Notes: generated by a model from the sequence alone, not told the origin. Numbered from the stretch's first letter, positions 12,297 to 25,502 are shown. The stretch: 64,000 bases of DNA from Leptodontidium sp. MPI-SDFR-AT-0119 (GCA_020726505.1 JAHLEZ010000005.1:2294001-2358000), one strand, 5' to 3'. A program made the numbers and translations.

Positions 12297-14946
12297 ATGT
12301 CAGAGGCCATGCCCCGAGCGGCCCCTCAACCGGACATGTCAACACCATCAGATGTCTTCTCGCCATACATCACCCTCCCAGAAACTCCACCCAGCTTCGG
12401 CTCCTATATCACAGCCCACCAGCCTATTGGAGCATCTCACAGTCACCCAGTTGCAACACTTACTGCCACTCAGGTACCGACTGATGGCCCGAAGAAGGAT
12501 GAATCGTCCTCACCGCCCCGGAAGCGACGGAAGGGCGGGAAAATATTCTCGGTTCGTTTATTTACTTCTACCATGGAGATGCATAAGAAATGGTTCCTGA
12601 CTGACCGTTCCTCTAGGGATGTTCAACATGTCGACAGCGGAAGATGAAGGTTAGTTCCTTTCCTCGCTAGCATTGCCAATGTGCCTGTGAGGTCAAGGCA
12701 GAAACTGACTTCACTCAGTGTGACCAACGTCGCCCAATCTGTTCTAATTGCGCCAGGTCACGACTCTATGTATGTCGAGGCTATGAAGACGACTCCGTCC
12801 CAGGAAACTCAGCCGCTGCTCCTCCACCTGAACCTCAATCTCGTCCCCTTCCTCATCCGACAGACATCCGTCAACCCAAACCCCCAGTCAATGGACTTTT
12901 AGATGACACTTCGAATTTCACTCAAGAAATGAACAGCTTCCCACCGTTTTTCTTTCAAGACGGACCAGGGCTAGGCTTCAACTCGTTTCTTCCCTCCCCT
13001 CTACCGCACTCCCACGCTCCCAGAGCCATGTTCGGAAGCCAAGTCGAAAGCCCTCTCTCAGCTTCCGATATACCATCCTTCCTAGATGACGTCTCATTCT
13101 GGGATCAACTCATAGACCCGACCTCCAGCGCCCAGCAAGAAAATCAACAAATCCGAGACCTCATCCACCTCCCGCCACTCTCTCGCCTCCCATCCCCAAT
13201 CCCCTCCCTCCACCACCACCAAAACCAACTCACCACCCTCTCCCCCTCCCTCCCAAACCCAACCAACCTCCCAACATCCTTCTCAGAACTAGTCCACCAC
13301 TACCGCACACACGTCTCGCAATTAATGATGCCCACCGCCTCGGACTCGCAAAACCCCTGGCTTCAACTCTACCTCCCCCTCGCGTTGCAAGAGCCGCGCA
13401 CAGAACCTAAACAAGTTCTCTTGCACGCCATCCTCTCCGTTTCGGCGTTTAGTCGTGCCGGGCTAGCAAGCGTAGTGGATGGAGAGAGGTATCGTGAGCA
13501 GGGCGTTAAGCATGGTGAGGAGGCTGTTAGGAGGTTGAGGGGTGCGATTGATGGGGATAGTGATGGGATGGGAGAGGGCAAGGGGAAGGGCATGCGGGTG
13601 AAGGATGCGGTTGATAAACAGGCGTTGTTGGCTGCTGCTTTGACGATAAGCACTATTGATGTATGTTCTTCTATCTCTTGTTCTTTGCTTCATACATCTA
13701 CTCCCTGGGTGGTTTTACTAACAATGCTGCCCGAATCCAGGTCTTCAGCGGCGCCAACAAAGGGAAAGGCTACACTTACCTACGGATGGCCAAGGAAGTC
13801 ATCCACCTCACAGGTGGTATCTCATGGTGGCTATCGGAAGCACCACCTACCATGACCATCTTCCAGATCTTCCGCTGTTACAACATCATCGCATCAACAA
13901 CCACCTGGCCAAATCCTCAAGACCAAACCCAAATCCAGGATCTAGACCATGACCAAGGGGCAATTCAAGGTCAAGACGAAAGTGAAGCGAGAGGTAAAGA
14001 ATCGACAAATACTCTCTCCACCTCCTCCTCGACCTCCCCAGAATCAGACTCAAATCCCTCAACCTCGACCTCCCCCCCACCAGGCCCCGAATACACTCTC
14101 GACCATCTCTCCCCATCCCTAGACCTCACCCAACCCATCTCAAACTCTGACACAAGTCTCAACCTCAACCTCAACACACCCAACCCCCACTACACACTCG
14201 ACATCTCCTTCGGCATCGCAATCAAAACCCTCTGGTGCCTCAACAAAACCGTCTCCCTCTCAACCATACACTCCACCTTCCCACCAGGGAAAACCTGGTC
14301 CGCAGCCCAACTCGTGGAACTAGAAGAACTACAGCGCGAACTCGATTTCCCTCTTCGGAACCCCGAGGCGTTTAGAGCTAGTATATCGAGTATTAATAGC
14401 GATGGGAATGGTAGCAGGACAGCGGAGAGCTGGCAGAAAGGAATCCCGCAAATCATCACCGACGAGATAAAAGAGAACCACGTCTGGGCCTTCCACTACA
14501 GCGTAATCCTCTTCTTCAGACGCGCACTCGCTCATACCCTCCCTTCCCAACCCCCATCTCCCTCCTCCACAGCACCTTCATCCACAGCACCCATCCCCTC
14601 CCAAACCCTCATCTCCTCCGCCCTCCTCCACCTCGAAAACATCGACTCCCTCACCTCCTCCACCCCAATCTCCAACACCCTCTGGCCAGCCTTCATCGCC
14701 GCCATCGAAGCGGTCGACACCTCCCTCCGACACCGCGCACTAGCATGGTTCGTGCGCGCGCGCAGACACGGCATAGGGAATATTGAGCAGGCGGAGGGGC
14801 TGGTGAGGGAGGTGTGGAGGAGGGTGGATAGGGAGAGGTATGTTCCCGTTGAGAGGGAGGGGGAGAGGGGTCTTAGGGGGGAGCTGGGGGGTGTGGATTG
14901 GAGGGCGGTGATGAGGGAGTGTGGGGTTTGGGTTATGCTTACTTAG
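12297..14946 (+). CDS. Zn2Cys6 fungal transcription factor
   Basis: Exons 12297-12551, 12617-12649 (a 33-nt microexon), 12719-13660 and 13741-14946, all phase 0, 811 residues. The microexon supplies the first half of the zinc cluster. Joined with the next exon it gives cysteines at about 87, 90, 97, 104, 107 and 115, with spacing C-x2-C-x6-C-x6-C-x2-C-x7-C, preceded by a basic KRRK stretch. The middle and C-terminal regions, with long Ser/Thr/Pro linkers (about 415-500), match the fungal-specific regulatory half of such proteins. It should bind DNA in the nucleus and control a pathway I cannot name. Neighbours give no clear target. Microexons in the zinc cluster are common in this family. Confidence 0.9.
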
Positions 14947-16426
14947 AGAGGATGGCGGAGGGGAGGGGTGTGTGTGTGCGCGCGCGTGTGTAATGCAAGT
15001 ATAAATGTAAATGAAAATGTATATGTATATGACATGAGCATATGATTGAGTTCAAGAGCTTCTCGACGATTGAGATTTTAATGAGCTCACACATATAGGT
15101 AGCCAGTAAACTGAATAAGTAAATAAAACGTCTCCTCGCGTATTCTCCTCTCAAGATCAAGACCCCTCCAGGACATTTGATAATGGTACTTACTGTAAGG
15201 CTGTGAAAGATGAAACCCCGAACATCCCGTCAATCAAGTATTTTCAGTCGGGAAGGAAAGCAGTGAGTGGGAAAGGCTTCTGCTAGGCACTTCGGTGCAG
15301 GCATGTACATTGGTAGCCGATTACTGCACCCACCAGCTACTGCTCTTTGTGATCTAAGCGAGATCCTAACGTAGAAGAAGACTTACAGTTCTCCCTCATT
15401 CACTATCCCCCAGACGCAGATACATCTACCACCCATGTAATACCTCTCCACTCTGTCACAATAGCACATTCAATCAAACCAAAGCAATCACATTACTCAA
15501 ATTGCAGTCATAAGTGTTCGTAGTTGTTCTCATTGATCGCTGTCCATACCATGGTTGCGTCCTTGCATACTTGCTTTCTCGCCATGCATCTTTTTTATAC
15601 CCGACCCTCCACCTAGCCATCTATCCATCCATCCATCAATACCCGACCAGCCCAGCCCAGCCCTACCATAGCCTTCCAACCAACCCACCGGACCCATCAC
15701 CTTGCCCCAGCCCTAGTCCCAGCCATCCAGCGGACCCTCCTTCCTCCCGACGCCCTACATCCACATGAATGATAAAGATATCTCCTTCACCTCAGCTAGT
15801 CCATCCAAACTAGCCGAATCGAAGTGGAAGCATGCCATGGTATATCCCCCCTCGCCATCCTCCTAGTCTCCACTCCTCATCCACTCACTCCAACCCCACC
15901 CTCTCCTCGTCAAGAAGAATTGCAAGCCAACTCATCGCCCTTTCAAACACAACGAAAGAAGCACGCCGACACAGCACACACACAGAGAAACGCACAAAGG
16001 TCCAAAATCAGCCCACTAACAAAAAGAACACCAAGAACACCACCCATCCAGCCAGTCCAGCCTAGCCTATTGATATCCCAACCTTGCAAAGTACCATATG
16101 TCATATAATTTCCTCCGTCCCCCAAAACATGTCGTCGTACCTAGCCGGTGCAGGAAGAAAAGAAGAAGTAAAAAAGTTGAACGAAGAAGTGGTGTAAGAA
16201 GTTGTCTGCTCAGAAAGGACAACTTTGATGTTTTCGTCTTTCGTCAAGTGAGTGTGGAGTTCGCTGTCCGAGACAACTATTACCACCTCGGAGAAATATG
16301 TCTGTACATCTGGAGCAGATTAGAAGATAATTGGGGTATCGTTTGGCGTGGTGGAGGTGCAAGTGGTTCGAATCGATCGAATTGGAACTGGTTTAGTGGA
16401 CTTGGATCAAATGGTGGTCTCCGAGC
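14947..16426. other. Intergenic region between convergent genes
   Basis: Downstream of both the regulator (plus) and the Bem1-like gene (minus). It contains a short GT/GC alternating tract (about 14969-14992) and CCAT/CAGCC-rich stretches near 15618-15720. Open frames here are low-complexity Pro/Ser/His translations. No gene supported. Confidence 0.5.
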
Positions 16427-18339
16427 TCAATTGTACTCGACATAAATGATAAGTTTGTCGTTTCGTTGAAGAGCGAAGTCCAAATCGTTGTTGCTCAGCA
16501 AGCCTGGTCGTTCCCCACTTGCCTCGTCCTTGTAGAAGAGCGCTATTTCCTCGCCTTGTGGGATCTTTAGTCTCTCGCGAATCTTCTCGTATAGTTGTTG
16601 GTATTGGATATCAGTTGGTACGCGAATTGCGATAAGATCGTCGCCGAAATAGATCTTGACTTTCATTGCCGAAAGTTGTTGGCCATTGAGTCCTGGGGAT
16701 AGGGATTGGTTGGATGGTTGAGAAAGGGTTGATGTCTGGCGGGGTTGGAGACCACCATTTTGAGAAAGAGATGGTTGGCCGCGTTGATGAGCCGGTGCTG
16801 CCGAGAGACCTCCGTATCCACCACCATTCAGATTGCCCCGGGAAGATTGTCTCGAGGCACCATTGGTTGGTGAGTCGGTCGAGGATTGCTGAGAGCCTCC
16901 TGATAAACGGTACTCCTCATTCACAGCATTCGGATCCATCTCGAAATCTCCTTCCCTTGGTGCAAAGAATTGCTTAACCAAAGTACACCTCGAAATGTAT
17001 GGTGGCTGTGTAAGCAAGTTCTTGACATATGCATCCAAGTTGTGTTGTCTCCCTTCCGTGATCGCATCTGTGACATAGTTGACCGGTCCTGGCATATACG
17101 GCAAAGTCCTCTTCTGTTGTCCAGTATTACCAGCCTCTGCGGGGAACTCTGTCAGGAGAGCAATCTGAAAGTCGTAGAAGTCCTCGTAATATCTCGATAA
17201 TTCCCAATGCCTTCCATCTTCCAACGCTGCTTCGATAACAAACCAGTATTTCTCCTCTGCGAAACAGTATCTCGGAATCTTTGCAGATATTGGAGCGTAC
17301 AATTGGGATGTGGATTTTGAAGCATAGACATTCTGCTGTGGATTTTGGTAGGCTCTGGCCTGCTGAGACTGTCTCATCTGCTGTTGCTGCTGAAAATAAT
17401 TAGTTTCATTCACCACAATCACTTCAACAACTTACATAGCCATTTTGCTGTTGACCCTGCTGCAGACTCATCCTGTCCATACTCTGTTCCAACCCTTGCT
17501 GCTGAGCCTGCTGTGAATTTGGAACTTCGAATTTCCCAAGAGTAATGCTCGAATTCTTGTAATCCGCAGCCATCTTCTTCCACTCCTCTACCTTTGGCAC
17601 ACCTGCCCGCTGTACCGCCTCAGTTGCATCCGGGACCGCTTGGCCAGAACTCATGTCTCTTATCTCAATGAACGATACCGGAATCAATCCCGGCCCTCCA
17701 AGTCTCCCGATGGGCTTCGCAACAAACCATTCCGGATTCGATTGAGCAATCACGATAATTGCCTCTCCAGCCTTCGCATCCAGTTCATCGGGCCGCTCCG
17801 CTGCAAAATCATACATCACAATCCCGTACACCATCGCACCCGAGCCTTTCCCCATGGTCTTTGATGATCGCGCAGTATCCGTTCCGACCAGAGTTCCCGA
17901 GCCAGAAGTATCCGAATATCCAGAGTCGTGATCGGGTGCTCGCACAGCTTGTGGTGATTTCTCGGACTGTCCGCTATCCCTCTCTGTCTTTCCTAGAGCT
18001 TGGAAGAAGGCCACGGGGACCAGTCCTCGCGCGTCTGGAAGCGCCGGGTTGCAGGCCTCGTACCAATCCGTATCATTCTCCCGACCAATAACGTGAAAGA
18101 AATCGCCTTTCGTGAATGAGAGTTCTTGACTGGTTTGAGCCTCATAGTCATATAATGCGCGGATTACCTAGTCGCAGAACACGCCGTCAGCACATTTACC
18201 CCTCTCTGTGTCGCGGACTCGGAACACAAACCTTTTTGGGCGGCACTATCGCAATCGCAGACTTGGGAGTGATGGATATATGGTTGACCTTGTCCTTGTC
18301 ATTCTTCAAACTCCTCCTGAGAGCCTGGAGGAAGATCAT
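16427..18339 (-). CDS. BEM1: Bem1/Scd2-type polarity scaffold (SH3-SH3-PX-PB1)
   Basis: Three exons read leftward: 18339-18232, 18167-17436 and 17389-16427, 600 residues. Introns have donors GTTTGT and GTAAGT, branches GCTGAC and AACTAAT, and acceptors TAG and CAG; all are phase 0. Domain order is SH3-1 (about 37-92, ALYDYEA...), SH3-2 (about 150-205, VMYDFAAERPDEL), PX (about 319-424) and a C-terminal PB1 domain (about 522-600, with the acidic DEASGE/NDLDF elements). Gln- and Ser-rich linkers separate them. In yeasts this scaffold links Cdc42, its GEF Cdc24 and PAK kinase at sites of polarised growth, through PX-lipid and PB1-PB1 contacts. The short N-terminal exon (36 residues, basic) is typical of the family. 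The assignment rests on architecture and is firm. Confidence 0.93.
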
Positions 18340-21300
18340 TGTTAGCCAGTGTTGTGTGGGGTGAGAGGGGATCGCGACGGAGCGCAGCGCATGTCTCCTG
18401 GTGGGCTTCTAATCGATAGGAGATTGGGGAGATTGGGGTGGCATGCCTTCATATTTGTTTGTGTATGCTTTGCGTCGCTATAGTTCGGTCGCACACCACC
18501 AAAAGCAATTCTCTCGTGTGAGGCCTAGTTTCTAGTTCCCCTCTCGCTCGTGTCCACAATCAACTTGGGGTGCGTCGGTCGGTTAGTTGCAATTCGCCCA
18601 CAGGCCGGCTGGATTGTTTGTTTCTTCTGCTGCTTGCTCTGCGCAACTCCTTCCTCCGACGATCTGAGAGTGAGGGAGGGTAAAGACGATGGCGATGACT
18701 GCAGAATCAATCCGCGGCGACGGACGAGGATTGAGAGAATGGGCCGAGATGGAAATGCACCGATTCGCGATTGTATGGTCGAGTCTCTGCAATCCCTCGG
18801 TCGCGGTGTTCAGTTGATGGAGGGTTGGGTTTGGGGGTGGGTTGGATCGAGAGAAAGGAGGATCCTGTGAAGACAAGCAGGGTGGGAAATGGAAAGCCTG
18901 AGGAGAGAGGAGAGGAGGGAGGAGAGAGTGGAAGATGCGAAAGGGGTTTAGCGGGAGCCCCTCAAAGAACGAATCGAATGCAAGCCCAGGTCAAGTCCAA
19001 CAACGAACGAACTGCACAGACGTCGAAGAGATGGAGAGGAGAGGAGAGGGACAGCCGAAATATAGGAGGGATCGGTAATATGCGACTGGTGAGGCGGATG
19101 TATATTTGAGTTATGAGAGAGAGAGACAGAGAGAATTGGGGGAGGAATGGATAGACAGCGATAGATAGTTGAGGATATCCAAGTGAATAGTTGCCACAGT
19201 TGAAGCGCAAAGATTTATTTGCTAGTGCAGCACAGTAGTAACTAACTACTGCACCTACCGTGCCTAATGCGAAGTACAGCTAGGTAGGCACTGTAGGTAC
19301 GAACAGTACTCGTCAATAATGTGACTCCCGACCTGCAAGTCCTCAGCCAACGGATTGACTGCTGGGCCTTGCTGGGCTGGGGCTGGGGCTGGCCTGACCT
19401 GAGTAGCTGGCTGGTCTTGGGCTGGGTCCAGCAGTCGAGTCGCGATGCCCGAACGTTGAACGCAGATGCAAGGGGAGAGGGATATCCATTATGGCGACTA
19501 ATGGGAGTGGAAGGGAAGGGAACACTACGGAGTATTATTTTGAGTGGCGATAAATACGATCAGGATACAGTACTACAGGCATATCAAATCAAGCCGGTTA
19601 CTTCGTTATCCAGTAGCATCAGTTAGTTATGTCTCAGGGGTACAGTACAGTAGGGTAATGGTGCCAAGAGACATTTCTTCTTTGTACTGTAAATTTACTT
19701 CTTTTCTTCGTCTTCTTTGAGGTGGCAAGCAGGCAGTGCTTTTTCTTTTCCCATTTCGGGTCTTTGTCTACGTTCTATCTGCGTCTCAGAGCGTGTGCGA
19801 ATGCATGCATGTATGAGGTTGTACCGTACTGTACTGTACCTCCGTCCTCCATACTGGATACAGATATAGCAAGCCTGTCATGTCAGTCTTGAAGAGGATA
19901 TGCGGATGAGACATCCGAATTGATGCGAGATATTAATTCTGATATTAGGGCTTGTATAGCTTCATAATATATCCATTTCACATCTATCTACAAGTATTTT
20001 ACCCAAGTATAATGCATTTATTGCTTGCTACTGTATCTACAGCCAGTGCTTTACAAAAGTGATCACCAGATCTCTCCTTTGCCAATCAACAACACCCCGC
20101 TCGCTTCCCCTATTCCCTCAAATGCCCCCCTCTGCCAACCTTACACAGCACATCACAACACAATCCCGAGAAGCTGCATTACATCACATCACATCACATC
20201 GAATCCACGCAGTCAATCAGTTAATCACTCACTTCACCTGCATCCACAGCGTGCGTACCGCACCTCCTCTGCAGGTTATCCCATCCCATCTCCAACCCAA
20301 TCCACTTGTCTTCGCTTACCCCCCACTCAGCCCACCACCCAATCGAATCTCTCTTCAAGCTCGCAAGCGCTCTCAGCCCCAACGGGCGGCAGTGCCGGCT
20401 TCAAGATAGGTTGGGCTTGTCATGTCTTGTCTTTCCTTGTCTTGCGTTGCCACCAGGGCTGAACACCCTCAGCCCATCAACACATATTATTACTCGTCAG
20501 GTTCAAGAATTAACCTATTCGCCACTTCCAGCGTCAATACCAACAGTACAATACAGTACCTACCTATCTGCCAGCTAGCTGTTAACGCAGTGAAGCGCGC
20601 TTAACCCAGATTCCAACAAGTACAAAAAAACAATCAGCTAAGGTACTGTAGCTGCCAGACGACAACCCCTCCAGCCGCGAAAAAGCACAATTTAATTTCC
20701 AGCTGCAGGAACAAATTACCAAACCTATCAAATCAAAAGTCAAAATCAAAAATCAAAGTCTAACCCAAACACCCATCCTCCACTGTAAATTTACCAACCC
20801 AAGCCCCCTCAAGCTGCTGTACTGTACGAAAGGGTACACCCAGCCCCTCGGGGTATCATTCGAGATTACAAGCTCGGTTCAAAACCCGAAAAGCACATCC
20901 CAGCTCCCCATCCCCAGCCCCTGACATGCACACAGACATCTAAGATAATTTACCAGGATGATACATGTGCGGTCCTGAGACTTGAGACTCCCGAGACTGT
21001 GAACTAGGAACTCCATCAGCCCCTCAGCTCATCACGGAAGCATCCGCGTGCGTGCGTGTCGTTATCGATATCGATAGGAGAGATCGTACAGTAATCCATG
21101 GTGGATTGGGGATTTGAAACTGAAACTTTCTTGAGATTGATGGCTGTGAGGATGGCTAGATTAGTAGAGTGAGGTACGTAAGGCAGGTACTGTACTTGTA
21201 ATTGATGCGTCTTTTAAGAGCCAGGAGACCGGTATGAGTTAATTTCTCCTCGGTTTTCTTGAGCAAGTGATCATGAAAATTAGTAGTAATACTGTTGCTT

Positions 21301-21519
21301 TAACTTTTATAATAGGAAATAAATATCTGACGTTTTCTTTACCAATTCTTCGAGGCCCACAAGGTAGTTAGGTAGATCTAGACCCCTCGAGACAAAGCAT
21401 CAACTACTTACGGAGCACAACACCATCACCCCCTTTATATCTTACACACTTCCCTGCATATTTATCTACTCATACCTTGTTCTTGTCATCGATCTCGATC
21501 TAGATCTTCACATCATCAT

Positions 21520-21543
21520 TCCTTCCTTCCTTCCTTCCTTCCC
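21520..21543. repeat. (TTCC)n microsatellite
   Basis: About five uninterrupted TTCC units in the gene-poor interval. Confidence 0.85.
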
Positions 21544-21943
21544 CTCTTCTTTTCTTTGTACCACACACTACCTAGGAACTCGACCCACCCCACTTCATCA
21601 CCTAGCAAAAGTATCAATCAATCCCATACACCGACGAACCATCCTCCTCACTCCTTCCAACAATTCCAAACCTTCCAGAACCCTCCAAGCTTCCACCCCC
21701 TAACCCCCCTCAAGATTAAGTACCGAATAACCCCACCACCACAACCGGCATCCTCACCATCCGACCCATCGTCAACAATGCAGATGACGTACTCCCCTCC
21801 CCTCACTCTCTACAGTAACAAATCACCAACCCAGGAAATATACCTTCGCAGGGAAGCTAATCCCTACAGACAGTACAGCACTCGAGTACTCAAGTAGGTG
21901 CTGTGTGGTAAGGTACTGTAGTATTTCATGCATAAAGCATTGA

Positions 21944-21962
21944 TCCTGTCCTGTCCTGTCCT
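21944..21962. repeat. (CCTGT)n short tandem repeat
   Basis: Three to four CCTGT units in a row in non-coding sequence. Confidence 0.75.
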
Positions 21963-24900
21963 ATCGGAACTGATTTGATGGAATGGAGGCGGGGTTTTGG
22001 TCTGGGTATGTGCGTGTGGAGGGAGGGGGTTGAAACACTCGCGAGATGCGGTTGGCGACATCGATATACGACATCTACCTTCCTTCCATATCCCGCGGTT
22101 TACTTACCTTATCTTGCTACAGTACTTTAGATAGAAGGAAGAAGAGGACGGGTGATCAGGAGTGAGGGAGATGAGGAAATAAGAAATAAGTAATAATACA
22201 CAATACTGGTACGTAGGGTGAGTATTGAGTACCTGCCTAATTAGGGAAGGGAAGGGTGAGTAAGGAATAAGGCATAAGAGATGTTTCTTTTCCCCTCCCC
22301 TCCTCATGATTTGATTTCTTTAGGCGGCGTTTTCTTGTTTTGAATCGCTTCTGGTGGGTGGTTGAGGATTGCGATTGGATGGTTTCGCTTCTTTCCTCTC
22401 GCTGTTGTCTGCTGTTACAGTTCTCGGAACGAACCTTCTTTTCCCTCGTTGTTAGTCGTACGGGATTGACTTTTCCGCTTTCCCATGCATTTACTTTCGC
22501 AAGTGTTGAAATGCAGTAGATGTTGTTTTTGCGTGTCAACAACTGTCACAGTGTTCTGCCAACTGTCAAGCAAGTACAACTGGTAGGAGTCTATTTTCCC
22601 TTATGTGCTGAATACTTGACCCTCTTTTTTCTGGGTGACTTTTTTTGCTTTATGTTCTCCCTATCCATTCGTCACCTACGTCGAGAAGACGTACCAAAGC
22701 CAAGTCGCCGGCGCGCCGCTGCCCAAAAGACCGTGGCTGGTAGCTAACCTGATATCGGAGGAATTCCCAAATATGTAAAGTGAATACCCAGCTTCGCAAC
22801 TGATTTTTCATGTCTACCATGCAAGCACTCCTCTTCTGGAGCTGGAGTTGGGATTGGGAACTCAGGGGGTATAAATATCTCCCTGGTAGGAGCATGTGAT
22901 CCGTAGACAACACTAGATGGCGATGAGATCGACTGGAAGGAGTCAACAACGACTTCCAGTAAGTCTCGTACAACATTTATCTCCTAAGACAGAATTAAGT
23001 GTGCGTTTTATTCTTGATTCTGCTTCCATGAGAAAATAAAATCTTCTCTGCTAGATGGACTTCAAGAACGAGACTTCCGTTGTCAGATTCCTTGCGTTTA
23101 TCAATTCTAACCAAACCTCATACTTCTCACCTGGGTACAGCGCAGTCTTATTGCTTCATCAAGCAAACCATCACTCCCACCTCTCAACCAACATTCCCTA
23201 CTTCCGTCAAGACCTCTCCAGGAAGTCTCGAGGTGGTACAATGCAATACCAATGTGTTCCTGATCTCCATTTCAGAATTCTGCTCGACATCTAACGAGTC
23301 CTCGTTATACCAATGACTGTTTATATGCTTGAGAACTTATCCTTCCGAACTCGTCATCTTTAATCAAGCCAAGCTCAGTGAATGCCTCCCTAAATGCTTT
23401 AACATTCCGAATTCAACTTCCTACATTCACTCCTCCTCGTCCTCGTTTACTTCGTATATATTCTTTCCATGCACACATGTTCTCCATCAGAGCAAAAACC
23501 GTCCTGACATTCATGGAACACACTATGTGACCCTCCTGCGCGAATTTTATATCTTAGCTCACACGTTACTGGACGAGTCGGCGCTCAAAGATCCAGTGCA
23601 TAGAGGCATGCTAAGGCTTCCGTCTTGTCAAGAACCACGTTAATTTTTTTGGTCTGCTTCATGACATACATCATACAAACCTTTTTTGTTGTCGAGTGTG
23701 TTTCCATTATCATCGACCCTTCTTAATTTTACAGACTGTGCTTTTTCTTGACAATCTCAACTCTTGAGTGAGAAAAATATCCTAGATCAGTCCTCCCCCT
23801 CCTTTTCTCCGCAATCATATGTAGTACTACTACTCAGTATTCAATGTGACACCATAATAGATTAGCAATATACTGTTTCGTGGCTCTGGCTCTTTCCTCA
23901 ATTTATGCGTACGGCTACCAAAAAGCAGACGAGCCGTCCCTTTTACACTCGTATCGTTGCAATTGCAGCTCGCTGGGAACAATTTTTTCGCAATTGTTAT
24001 TCACTTAGCCAAATTTAAGGTTATTTTGAACATTCAGATCGATGGAGCTAGTCCCTGCCGATATAGACACTGTTCTCTTGCGAGCAAGTCTTTCTTCATT
24101 GCTGCCAAGATTTCGTTCCAATCACCGATGTTGGGGTCTTTAAACAGTATCTTTCCATAAAGGCGATATCTGGCCAATCTGGATTGAAGTCAAAGCAGAC
24201 TTTCTTAGATTACTCACGACTCAGAAACTTTGAACCCCTTCTTTGGCCAGACAGACACAACCCTCCCCGTAACCAGAACTTTCGTTGCGACACCAACAAT
24301 CTCCGCAACCCAACCTGTAACGACCCATATCAACAAAACCGCACTGATAACCGTGGAGACCTGAGAACTCACCTCTCAATGGTTTCGTTCCCTTAATCCC
24401 TAGTTTTGAGTACCACTGCTATCCATCTGTGTTTTGTCGATTTTAATTAAATATCCGGACTTCCATTTCTGCGAAAGTTCTTCACAGTAGAGAAGGATCA
24501 CAGGACGCATCTGTACCTCGTCAAGACAGCAGGAAAATATCCTTCGTTGTCCAAGTCCGGGTTACCATCACTCCCCTGAGTCTCTTTCCAGCCCCGATCC
24601 CATGGGCAGGCAGTTTTTCGACTGTTTTAGGCTTAGTTTGCATAGGGGCTAAGTCTTCTTTGTTATTTAAACGATAGAGTCCTAGGAGTAACACCTAGGA
24701 GTTAATCACTTGACTGAAGTACCTCCAAACCTGCCACCCAGCTTCACTTAATTCCGACTCCATGTGATTCCCACCATCATCATATTCACCTGCCAAGCTC
24801 TCGCATTGTTGTTGCGTAAATTTGAGCAATATCTTGGCCCAGAATCTCATGATTCGTTTACAGTCAGTCTTGACTGGAATTTGGAACAAGTCGTGGCATC

Positions 24901-25362
24901 ACCATTCCAGAATGGGATTTCTTGCCTGCGAAATATCAAAAGCAAACGTTGCACGAACAACCCACCAACAGCATCACCTTCAAATCCAATATAAGCCCCA
25001 CAAATATCCTCTTAACCTCTCAAACCCGCTCTCTTTTACCCGCCACAAACCCCCCAAAGCATACGACAACGGCCCAAACACCTCAATCAAGCCCATCGTC
25101 ACATTCTGACAGGCAGACCAACAAATTCCAGACCCAAAATTCAAAGCCACAAGTTCCCGCTCTCCATAGAAAAAGACGATTCTTTATCACTAATTAACAA
25201 TTGAGCTGGTTTCGTTGGTCTGTTCCTCCTTCGTCGCTTCTTCCTTATTGGTCCCGCAGTAAGTGAGAACGATTGAGCGGGTTTTCATATGCTGCCAAGC
25301 ACTTTAAACCCCCCTTGCCAAGAAGTGAGGGCCTGTCTGGTCAACACCGCGAGCACATATGA

Positions 25363-25371
25363 TCTGATAAG
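25363..25371 (+). promoter_or_regulatory. Iron-GATA (SreA/Sre1-type) site
   Basis: ATCTGATAA matches exactly the extended ATCWGATAA consensus known for the iron-responsive GATA repressors of ascomycetes. It lies about 130 bp upstream of the proposed ferric reductase start, with a TTTATAAT element near 25388 between them. Regulation by iron is inferred from site and context. Confidence 0.6.
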
Positions 25372-25502
25372 AAGTCGAAGCCTCGCTTTTATAATTCCTG
25401 GGTCCTTCTTTCGAAAGTCTTGCTTTCCTTTTTTATGTTGTCGTTGATTTTCTATGTATGAGTTTTGAGTCTCCTACAGTACCTCTGAAGTCGATTCGAG
25501 CC

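Larger units (their letters stand above)
19270..22130. repeat. Dispersed TACTGTA/TACAGTA motif cluster
   Basis: The 7-mer TACTGTA or its complement, often as GGTACTGTA or GTACTGTAC, recurs through this interval. Examples lie near 19566, 19640, 19684, 19828, 20028, 20552, 20642, 20817, 21086, 21186, 21868, 21912 and 22116. Some sites are tandem (for example 19819-19844). The copies are short and share no longer consensus, so this looks like a motif cluster rather than a transposon. Confidence 0.6.
18340..25362. other. 7 kb gene-poor interval
   Basis: No convincing coding sequence over about 7 kb. Open frames are short, overlap in several phases and are dominated by Ser/Pro/Thr/His. It holds the leader of the Bem1-like gene, microsatellites at 21520 and 21944, and many copies of TACTGTA/TACAGTA between about 19.27 and 22.13 kb. 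The frame at 23080-23316 has a slightly coding-like composition, but no splice partner was found. Long upstream regulatory sequence or non-coding transcription is possible. Confidence 0.5.

Noticed and set aside
15600..15720. CCAT/CAGCC-rich stretch as a tandem repeat or CRISPR-like array
   Set aside because: Only a few short imperfect units; no regular repeat-spacer pattern anywhere in the window.
16355..16375. GGTTCGAATC near the Bem1-like stop codon
   Set aside because: Same reason: no cloverleaf around it, and it lies in the 3' region of a coding gene.
20025..20604. Overlapping plus-strand frames in the gene-poor interval
   Set aside because: Three phases are open at once with Ser/Pro/Thr/His-rich translations, typical of C-rich non-coding DNA.
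21556..21897. 113-codon plus-strand open frame
   Set aside because: Low-complexity Pro/Ser/Thr composition and no splice or domain support.
23055..23316. Two overlapping ORFs with mildly coding-like composition
   Set aside because: Which phase is real cannot be decided and no neighbouring exon or family feature was found.
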